In this document: in pieces, positions 58,690 through 64,000 of the stretch | Layout of the letters: every line of letters starts with the position of its first letter | How positions within the stretch are numbered: the stretch's first letter is position 1 | Assembly (NCBI GenBank): GCA_963703085.1 | Contig: OY969789.1 | Location: 1,550,001 to 1,614,000, forward strand | Reading direction: 5' to 3' | Origin: DATAEG01 sp963703085 | GTDB taxonomy: Bacteria; Actinomycetota; Actinomycetes; Mycobacteriales; Jatrophihabitantaceae | Length of the DNA stretch: 64,000 nucleotides | Notes under the pieces: model-generated | What the model saw: only the letters and a program-made list of their open reading frames with translations | Told to the model about the DNA's origin: nothing | The model's database searches: none | Translations under genes and position numbers: made by a program

Positions 58690-59622
58690 TCATTGGTCGG
58701 CCAGCCAGTCGAGCCGGCGCAGGATCACCCCTTCGCGCAGCGCCCACGGGCACTGCAGCAGCTCGTCCACGCCGAGGGCATCCATCGCCGCGGCGGCAAC
58801 GATCGCACCGGCCAGAGTCTGGTGGGCTCGTGCCGCGCTCACGCCGTCCAGCTCGGCGAGATCGCTCGACGCCATCCGGGAGATGAACGAGGTGACCTGG
58901 CGCAGTCCGTTGCGGTTGAGCACCCGTCGGGTTCGCGGTCCGGCCGAACTCGGTGCGGCGCCGGCCAGCCGGGCCAGAGTGCGGAACGTCTTGCTGGTGC
59001 AGACGGCAAGATCCGGGCGACCACCGGCGAGCAGCTTGGCCGCCGGCTTGATCAGCTCTCCTTCGACGTAGCCCCGCAGCTCGGCCACCGACGATTTCGA
59101 CGGTGGGTCGCCGTCGAGCCGCTCGCGGGTGAGCCGACCGGCGCCCAGCGGCAATGACAGCGCCACCTGCGGGTCCTCGTCATCACCGACGGCCAACTCC
59201 AACGAACCACCGCCGATGTCCAGGCACAGCAGCCGGCCGGCACTCCAGCCCTGCCATCGGCGCACCGCCAGAAACGTCAATCGCGCCTCGTCGTCGCCGG
59301 TGAGGACGATCAGGTCGACCTTCGTCTCGTGCTTGACCCGATCGAGTACTGCTGTGCCGTTCTCCGCGTCGCGTACCGCCGAGGTGGCGAACGCAAGCAG
59401 CTCGTCGCAGCCCAGCTCCTTCGCCTGCCGTTTCGCCTCGCGCACCGCGCTGACCAGTGCGTCCGCGCCCGACTTCGCAATGCCGCCGCGTTTGTCCATC
59501 ACCTCAGCGAGGCGCAGCACCGACTTGTCCGAGTGCTGCGGCGTCGGCTCGGCGCCCCGATGCGCGTCCACCACGAGCAGGTGCACGGTGTTGGAGCCGA
59601 CGTCGAGCACACCCAAGCGCAT
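58690..59622 (-). CDS. Ppx/GppA-family phosphatase
   Basis: 310 residues from the ATG at MRLGVLDVGSNTVHLLVVD; a TTG three codons earlier overlaps a TAGCGT promoter-like box and is less likely. ASKHA fold with phosphate loops GVLDVGSNTVHLL near 4-16 and LCLDIGGGSLELAVGD near 140. Hydrolyses polyphosphate or ppGpp; the M. tuberculosis equivalent Rv0496 (PPX1) is a short-chain exopolyphosphatase. Lies close to the phosphate regulators, consistent with phosphate metabolism. Confidence 0.9.
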   Translation of the reverse strand: MRLGVLDVGSNTVHLLVVDAHRGAEPTPQHSDKSVLRLAEVMDKRGGIAKSGADALVSAVREAKRQAKELGCDELLAFATSAVRDAENGTAVLDRVKHETKVDLIVLTGDDEARLTFLAVRRWQGWSAGRLLCLDIGGGSLELAVGDDEDPQVALSLPLGAGRLTRERLDGDPPSKSSVAELRGYVEGELIKPAAKLLAGGRPDLAVCTSKTFRTLARLAGAAPSSAGPRTRRVLNRNGLRQVTSFISRMASSDLAELDGVSAARAHQTLAGAIVAAAAMDALGVDELLQCPWALREGVILRRLDWLADQ

Positions 59623-59665
59623 AGCCGGCAACGCTACTGGTCAGCGCCGGGCAAGCTGGGCTGCG

Positions 59666-59671
59666 TACCCT
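59666..59671 (+). promoter_or_regulatory. -10 box of leaderless DUF3109-like gene
   Basis: TACCCT followed by exactly 6 nt and the GTG at 59678. No Shine-Dalgarno sequence precedes that GTG. Same geometry as at 29224. Confidence 0.5.
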
Positions 59672-59677
59672 CACACC

Positions 59678-60502
59678 GTGCCGATGCCAGCAGCCGACTC
59701 GAGGCGACGTGTCCTGCCCACCCCACGCTCCCGCGAGGTCGGGCTCGACTTCCCTCGGGAGTGGATCGAGTTCATCGACCCGGCCGATGCCGAGCATCTG
59801 ATCCGCGCAGACGCCACGTGGCTGTGCTCACGCTGGACCTGCATCTTCGGGCGCGGCTGCCATGGCGTCGTCGCCGGCCGGGAATCCGACGGGTGCTGCA
59901 CGCACGGCGCGTTCTTCAGCGACAAGGCCGACGAGAAGCGGGTGCGCGGCTTCGCCGAGGAGCTCACCGACGTCGACTGGCAGTTCAAGTCGGTGGCGCA
60001 GCGCAAGAAGAACGGCAGGCTGGATGTCGTGGAGAAGGACAACGTCGGCGACGAGGAGAACCGGCGGCGCACCCGTACCCACGAGGGCGCCTGCATCTTC
60101 CTCAACCGGCCGGGCTTTGCCGGCGGCGAGGGGTGCGCGCTGCACGGCTATGCGTTGCGGACCGGCCGGCACCCGCTGGAGACCAAACCGGAAGTGTGCT
60201 GGCAACTGCCGGTGCGTCGCGAGCAGGAGTGGATGGATCGTCCGGACGGCACCCGCATGTTGGTGTCCAGCGTCTCGGAGTTCGATCGCCGCGGCTGGGG
60301 TGAAGGCGGCCACGACCTGCACTGGTGGTGCACCTCGTCGCCGGAGGCGCACATCGGCGGCGAGCCGGTGTTCGAGTCCTACGGCCCGGAACTGACCGAG
60401 TTGATCGGCGCCGCGGCCTACGCCGAGCTCGCCCGACTCTGCGCCGCTCGGCTCGCCCAAGGGCTGGTGGCTCCGCACCCCGCCGGGCAAGCCGCGACCT
60501 AG
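59678..60502 (+). CDS. Cysteine-rich DUF3109-like protein
   Basis: 274 residues from the GTG (an ATG lies two codons later). Cys residues are clustered in the way seen in the YkgJ/DUF3109 zinc- or iron-chelating group: WLCSRWTCIFGRGCHG, DGCCTHGAFF, GACIFLNRPGFAGGEGCALH, and further CW and WWC. No signal peptide. Function unknown. Equivalent to Rv0495c, which is next to the Ppx gene in mycobacteria. Divergent from the Ppx/GppA gene across a 55-bp gap. Confidence 0.75.
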   Translation: MPMPAADSRRRVLPTPRSREVGLDFPREWIEFIDPADAEHLIRADATWLCSRWTCIFGRGCHGVVAGRESDGCCTHGAFFSDKADEKRVRGFAEELTDVDWQFKSVAQRKKNGRLDVVEKDNVGDEENRRRTRTHEGACIFLNRPGFAGGEGCALHGYALRTGRHPLETKPEVCWQLPVRREQEWMDRPDGTRMLVSSVSEFDRRGWGEGGHDLHWWCTSSPEAHIGGEPVFESYGPELTELIGAAAYAELARLCAARLAQGLVAPHPAGQAAT

Positions 60503-60815
60503 CCCGCGCTACGCACCGTCCTGCGCTGGGCCCGGTAGCGCGCGTCTAACACAGGACGGTTCTGGCGCGGCGGCGGCGGGCGGCACCGCTCGGGCAACTG
60601 CGCGCCGACGAGCAGCTGGCAGCACCTGCAGGTCCACGGTCGGCGCACCGTCTGCACTGGTCACGCTCCTGCGTCCCTACGCAGTACCGTTCCGCGGTAC
60701 CGCCCTCCGAGTGCGACCTACGGGTCGAGGGGGAGGTTGTGCCCGCTGAGGGGGAGCTTCTGGCGCGGGCGCCCGGCGTGTCGCGACCACAACCTCCCCC
60801 TCGGCACACAGCCAG
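60503..60815. other. Noncoding 313-bp gap between convergent genes
   Basis: No convincing gene. The last 90 bp hold a large inverted repeat (60726-60803). The words TTCTGGCGCGG occur at 60560 and again at 60757, so the gap may hold two degenerate pieces of one repeat element. GTACCGTTCCGCGGTACC near 60677 is a further imperfect palindrome. Confidence 0.7.
60726..60803. repeat. 16-bp inverted repeat with 46-nt loop
   Basis: CGAGGGGGAGGTTGTG at 60726-60741 and its exact complement at 60788-60803. Inside the loop GAGGGGGAG occurs again as a direct copy. The right arm begins 13 bp past the regX3 stop, so it can serve as its terminator, but the size and inner repeat look like a dispersed element. 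Confidence 0.85.
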
Positions 60816-61496
60816 CTAACCGGCGAACTTGTAGCCCAGGCCTCGCACGGTAACCAGGAATTTGGGGTTCGCCGGGTCGGGTTCGATCTTGGAGCGCAGG
60901 CGTTTCACGTGCACGTCGAGGGTCTTGGTGTCGCCGACGTAGTCGGCGCCCCACACCCGGTCGATGAGCTGGCCGCGGGTGAGCACGCGGTCGGCGTTGC
61001 GCAGCAGCAGCTCGAGCAGGTCGAACTCCTTCAGCGGAAGCGAGACCTGCTGCCCGTCCACGGCCACGGTGTGCCGCTCGACGTCCATGCGTACCGGACC
61101 TGCCTGCACGACGGCGGTGTCGAGGTCCTCGGTGTCGATGCCGCGCCGCAGCACTGCCCGGATCCGGGCGACCAGCTCGCGGGACGAGTACGGCTTGGTG
61201 ACGTAGTCGTCGGCACCCAGTTCGAGGCCGACCACCTTGTCGATCTCCGCGTCCCGGGCGGTGACGATGATGATCGGCACTGATGAGCGCTGCCGGATCG
61301 CCCGGCAGACTTCGGTGCCGGACAGCCCGGGCAGCATGAGATCGAGGAGCACCAGGTCGGCACCGCTGCGGTCGAACGTGGCCAGCGCATCGGGCCCGCT
61401 GCCGGCGACTGCGACCTCGTACCCCTCGCGGCGCAGCAGGTAGGCGAGCGCATCGGAGAAGGACTCTTCGTCCTCCACCACCAGGACTCGGGTCAC
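60816..61496 (-). CDS. regX3: Phosphate response regulator RegX3/PhoP type
   Basis: 226 residues from a GTG that overlaps the kinase stop (GTGA). Receiver domain: VLVVEDEESF, phospho-acceptor Asp in LVLLDLMLPG near residue 52, IIVTARD and Lys in DYVTKPYSSREL. OmpR-type winged helix at the C-terminus (LPLKEFDLLELLLRNADRVL, VHVKRLRSKIEPDP ... VRGLGYKFAG). Activates phosphate-starvation genes when phosphorylated by the kinase encoded upstream. Pho-box-like repeats lie in front of the kinase gene. Confidence 0.95.
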   Translation of the reverse strand: MTRVLVVEDEESFSDALAYLLRREGYEVAVAGSGPDALATFDRSGADLVLLDLMLPGLSGTEVCRAIRQRSSVPIIIVTARDAEIDKVVGLELGADDYVTKPYSSRELVARIRAVLRRGIDTEDLDTAVVQAGPVRMDVERHTVAVDGQQVSLPLKEFDLLELLLRNADRVLTRGQLIDRVWGADYVGDTKTLDVHVKRLRSKIEPDPANPKFLVTVRGLGYKFAG

Positions 61497-62797
61497 CGGG
61501 CTCCTCTCGTCAGAACGTGGCTTCGGTCGCTCGGCGGGTCCGGTTCGGCGCCGGCCGCTGCGGCGGCGCGGGTGAGCAGGGGCAACGTGACGGTGAACGT
61601 CGAGCCGGCGCCTTCCACGCTCCACGCCGTCACGGTGCCGCCGTGATTGGTCACGGTGTGCTTGACGATCGCCAGGCCCAGCCCGGTGCCCCCGGTGGCC
61701 CGCGAGCGCGCCGCATCTACGCGGAAGAACCGCTCGAACACCCGCGGCAGATCTGCCTCGGCGATGCCGATGCCCTGATCGGTCACGGTGATCTCCACTG
61801 CCGGGCCGCGCGAGGTGCGGACCTCGCGAGCCACCACGCCGACCTTCGTGTTCGCCGGGCTATACCGGATGGCGTTGTCGATGAGGTTGGCCAGCGCACT
61901 GACCAGGTTCGTCTCGCTGCCCGCCACACTCAGGCCCTCGCCGCCGTCGCAGACCACCGTGATGCCGCTCTGCTCTGCGGCCAGGGCGGTCGCACCGACG
62001 GCTTCGTGCAGCACCCGGGTGACCGAGACCGGCAGCGGCTGGGGTCGCCGGTCGGCGCCTTCCAACCGGGACAGCGCAATGAGCTCGCCGACCAGCCGGC
62101 CCAGCCGGGTGCCTTCGTGCTGCATCCGCCCGGCGAACCGGGCGACCGCCTCAGGATCGTCGGCGGCGTCTTGCACCGCTTCGGCGAGGAGAGTGAGCGC
62201 ACCTACCGGCGTCTTCAGCTCGTGCGACACATTGGCGACGAAGTCGCGGCGCACCGCATCGAGCCGGCGCGCGTCGGTGACGTCCTCGAGCAGCAACGCG
62301 ACGGCGATCACCCGGGGCTCAGGCAGCAGCACGGCGTCCTGCAGGGGAATGGCCTGCACCGAGACCACGGACGGCTCGCGTCCCGGGCGGGTCGGCAGCT
62401 CGAGCTCTCCTGCGTCACGCGTGGCCGAGTCCATTGCGCTGCGGGCCAGTGCCCGCAGGGCGTCGCTGGCCATCCGGTCGCCCGAGATGGCGCCCAGTGA
62501 TCGGGCGACGCGGTTGGCGAGCAGGATCGACTCGTCCCGGTCGACGATCACCACGCCGGAGGTCAGTTGCTCGACAACGAGGGCCGATAGCCTGGTGCCG
62601 GGCGGCTCCGGAGTGACCGGTGCAGCGGCTGGAGCGGACCGGCGCCGCGCCAGCTGAGCGACGGCCAAGCCGAGCGCCAGCCCGAGGGCGAGCGCGAGCA
62701 GCACGGCAACGACCGTCACGGCGGCAATGCTACGGCTCAGGAAGGCTCGCAACCGTCCCGAGCGCCCGCTGCGCCGGGTCCGTCGTGATCTGTTCAC
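61493..62797 (-). CDS. senX3: Phosphate sensor kinase SenX3/PhoR type
   Basis: 434 residues from a GTG. A single N-terminal membrane segment (about 22-48, IAAVTVVAVLLALALGLALG), a PAS-like domain (LTSGVVIVDRDESILLANRV near 77-96), then the phospho-acceptor helix DFVANVSHELKTPVGALTLL near 185-204 and the ATPase (ALANLIDNAIRYSP, TDQGIGIAEADLPRVFERFF, GTGLGLAIVKH). In this family PhoU and the Pst transporter hold the kinase in check when phosphate is plentiful; phoU is divergent here. Confidence 0.95.
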   Translation of the reverse strand: MNRSRRTRRSGRSGRLRAFLSRSIAAVTVVAVLLALALGLALGLAVAQLARRRSAPAAAPVTPEPPGTRLSALVVEQLTSGVVIVDRDESILLANRVARSLGAISGDRMASDALRALARSAMDSATRDAGELELPTRPGREPSVVSVQAIPLQDAVLLPEPRVIAVALLLEDVTDARRLDAVRRDFVANVSHELKTPVGALTLLAEAVQDAADDPEAVARFAGRMQHEGTRLGRLVGELIALSRLEGADRRPQPLPVSVTRVLHEAVGATALAAEQSGITVVCDGGEGLSVAGSETNLVSALANLIDNAIRYSPANTKVGVVAREVRTSRGPAVEITVTDQGIGIAEADLPRVFERFFRVDAARSRATGGTGLGLAIVKHTVTNHGGTVTAWSVEGAGSTFTVTLPLLTRAAAAAGAEPDPPSDRSHVLTRGAR

Positions 62798-62824
62798 CTG
62801 ACGTACGGCGCTCGTTTACGCGGG
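62792..62824. promoter_or_regulatory. Pho-box-like 11-bp direct repeats
   Basis: Three units at exact 11-bp spacing: GTTCACCTGAC (62792), GTACGGCGCTC (62803), GTTTACGCGGG (62814). The first contains GTTCACC, the core of Streptomyces PHO boxes, which are 11-bp direct repeat units between phoU and phoRP (established). The first unit overlaps the senX3 start codon; a TACCCT -10-like box for phoU is at 62851-62856. Confidence 0.6.
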
Positions 62825-62888
62825 ATCCGTACGCCGGCGGTGCGGCCGACTACCCTCGCAGGCAGGTAGTCGAGGAGGCGGTGCGCGG

Positions 62889-63560
62889 ATGCGGGACATC
62901 TATCACGACGAGCTCGATGCAATCGGTTCCTCGCTGTTGAGCATGACCGACAAGGTCGGGTTGGCGATGGACCGGGCCACCAACGCCCTGCTCGACGGCG
63001 ATCTGGCCAGCGCGGAAAAGGTCGTCAAGGACGACACCATTGTGGACGCGCTGCGGGCGGATCTGGAGCAACGCACGTTCACCCTGATGGCCCAGCAGCA
63101 GCCGGTCGCCGGCGAGCTGCGCCTGCTCATCACCACGCTGCACCTGGCCGCCGACCTGGAGCGGATGGGCGACCTGGCACTGCACATCGCGAAAGTGGCG
63201 CGAATGCGCTTCCCGGAGATCGCCGTTCCCACCGAGCTGCGCGACGTCATCTCGCAAATGGGTGCCGTTGCGCTGTCGCTGGTGAAGAAGGTCAGCGAGG
63301 TCATCGACGGCCGCGACGTGGCATTGGCCCAGGCCATCGAGGCCGAGGACGACTCGATGGATGCCTTGCACCGCAAGCTGTTCACCCTGTTGCTCTCGCC
63401 GAACTGGGCCCATGGCACCGAGGCGGCGATCGACATGACGCTGATCGGACGGTATTACGAGCGCTACGCCGATCACGCGGTCTCGGTGGCCCGCCGGATG
63501 GTCTTCATCGTCACCGGCGCGATGCCGGAACCGACCGCGTCCGCCTCGCTCACCGGCTGA
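62889..63560 (+). CDS. phoU: Phosphate signalling protein PhoU
   Basis: 223 residues, two three-helix PhoU repeats: MRDIYHDELDAIGSSLLSMT in the first, LEQRTFTLMAQQQPVAGELR with LHLAADLERMGDLALHIAKV, and AIDMTLIGRYYERYADHAVS in the second, with the conserved metal-binding ExxxD-type residues (LERMGD, YERYAD). Links the Pst transporter to the SenX3 kinase. RBS GAGGAGG. Divergent from senX3-regX3 as phoU is from phoRP in Streptomyces. Confidence 0.95.
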   Translation: MRDIYHDELDAIGSSLLSMTDKVGLAMDRATNALLDGDLASAEKVVKDDTIVDALRADLEQRTFTLMAQQQPVAGELRLLITTLHLAADLERMGDLALHIAKVARMRFPEIAVPTELRDVISQMGAVALSLVKKVSEVIDGRDVALAQAIEAEDDSMDALHRKLFTLLLSPNWAHGTEAAIDMTLIGRYYERYADHAVSVARRMVFIVTGAMPEPTASASLTG

Positions 63561-63564
63561 GGCC

Positions 63565-64000
63565 TCAGGTCAGCCAGCGCCGGGCCAGGGCGGCAGCCTG
63601 CTGGTGCACCAGCTCACCGGCCCGGTGCATCGCTTGCTGTGGCTCGTCGACCAGGTCGGTGAGCAGGTAGGCATCGTCGAAGCCGGCGCTCGCCATCTGC
63701 TCGCGGGTCAGCGTGCTGCTCCCGGCCACCACCACGACCGGAACCCCGTGCCGGGCGGCCGCCGCAGCCACCCCGACCGGCGTTTTGCCGGACAGCGTCT
63801 GCTCGTCGAGCGAACCCTCGCCGGTGACGACCAGATCGGCCTCGGCCAGCATCGCGTCGAAGCCGACCAGCTCGAGCAGCAGAGCGACGCCGGATCGAAT
63901 CGATCCGCCGACCGTCAGCGCACCGAATCCGACACCACCGGCTGCCCCGGATCCCGGCACCGCAGAGTCGTCCCGGCCGGTCGCGGTAGCGGCCACGGCG
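63565..64000 (-). CDS. Glycerate kinase, C-terminal part (5' end missing)
   Basis: About 145 C-terminal residues are visible; the gene enters from the right edge. The stretch GAAGGVGFGALTVGGSIRSG and ADLVVTGEGSLDEQTLSGKT are signatures of the GlxK-type glycerate kinase family (PF02595), which makes 2- or 3-phosphoglycerate from glycerate. Tail to tail with phoU, 4 bp apart. Confidence 0.9.
   Translation of the reverse strand, partial: AVAATATGRDDSAVPGSGAAGGVGFGALTVGGSIRSGVALLLELVGFDAMLAEADLVVTGEGSLDEQTLSGKTPVGVAAAAARHGVPVVVVAGSSTLTREQMASAGFDDAYLLTDLVDEPQQAMHRAGELVHQQAAALARRWLT

Overview
The window is 64 kb of very GC-rich DNA from an actinomycete (Actinomycetota). The grounds are GC-ending codons and GTG starts, a BldN-type sigma factor followed by a DUF5667 protein, a Rex repressor with a textbook operator, a DasR-type dre site, DUF1707, DUF3093 and DUF4229 proteins, the 32-residue basic protein bS22, and long synteny with the Mycobacterium tuberculosis segment senX3-regX3 ... 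proC ... hemACDB ... hemL ... ccdA-resB-ccsB (established knowledge of that genome). Genus cannot be fixed from the sequence; a soil lineage near Frankiales, Jatrophihabitantales or Streptomyces is my guess. No rRNA, tRNA, CRISPR array, insertion sequence or prophage was seen. Layout, left to right. 1-6352: an uncharacterised sugar-uptake operon on the minus strand (binding protein, two permeases, RraA-like aldolase, GH38-like DUF5054 protein cut by the window edge), divergent from a FadR-type GntR regulator with a perfect operator between them. 6280-8668: PBP4-type dacB, divergent ppa, a YCII protein. 8665-12456: a LuxR-type two-component system downstream of an ABC-2 transporter, with a 30-bp tandem repeat that also encodes a decapeptide-repeat microprotein. 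12624-15467: the most interesting block, a Pro-rich peptide, an Asp/Gly/Ala repeat peptide, a JmjC/cupin oxygenase and a sucrase-ferredoxin-like protein in one strand-aligned run, with a 16-bp perfect hairpin at the start of the oxygenase gene. 15611-20595: VOC protein, MenG, UspA, class III cyclase, IMPase, small membrane proteins and an Lrp regulator. 20732-26157: NgcEFG-type N-acetylglucosamine/chitobiose uptake, a SIS protein and a BadF/ROK-like kinase, with a shared dre site. 26151-29604: a PH-like membrane protein, a DUF5107 protein, a repeat-motif protein and a PLDc_N-like membrane protein. 29619-38680: cytochrome c maturation (CcsB, ResB, CcdA, TlpA), FrnE-like oxidoreductase, phosphoglycerate mutase-like protein, hemL, rhodanese, DUF3093 and hemB, with two related long palindromes around the rhodanese gene. 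38717-49195: a secreted protein, then rex-hemA-hemC-hemD under a Rex operator, glutaredoxin, AMP-ligase, BldN-like sigma and its likely anti-sigma. 49276-64000: HAD phosphatase, acyltransferase, epimerase, an inserted TetR/MFS/VOC/cupin cassette, bS22, an excisionase-like HTH protein, proC, proline dehydrogenase, Ppx/GppA, a Cys-rich DUF3109-like protein, RegX3/SenX3 (PhoP/PhoR), divergent phoU with a Pho-box-like repeat, and a partial glycerate kinase. Working together: the redox sensor Rex probably couples NADH/NAD+ state to tetrapyrrole synthesis, which feeds haem to the nearby c-type cytochrome assembly genes and sits beside menaquinone methylation; the two sugar operons and the phosphate system are the nutrient-sensing arms. 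Many gene joints are 4-bp ATGA or GTGA overlaps, so translational coupling is the rule, and several genes appear to start without a leader (TAnnnT box 6-8 nt before the start codon).
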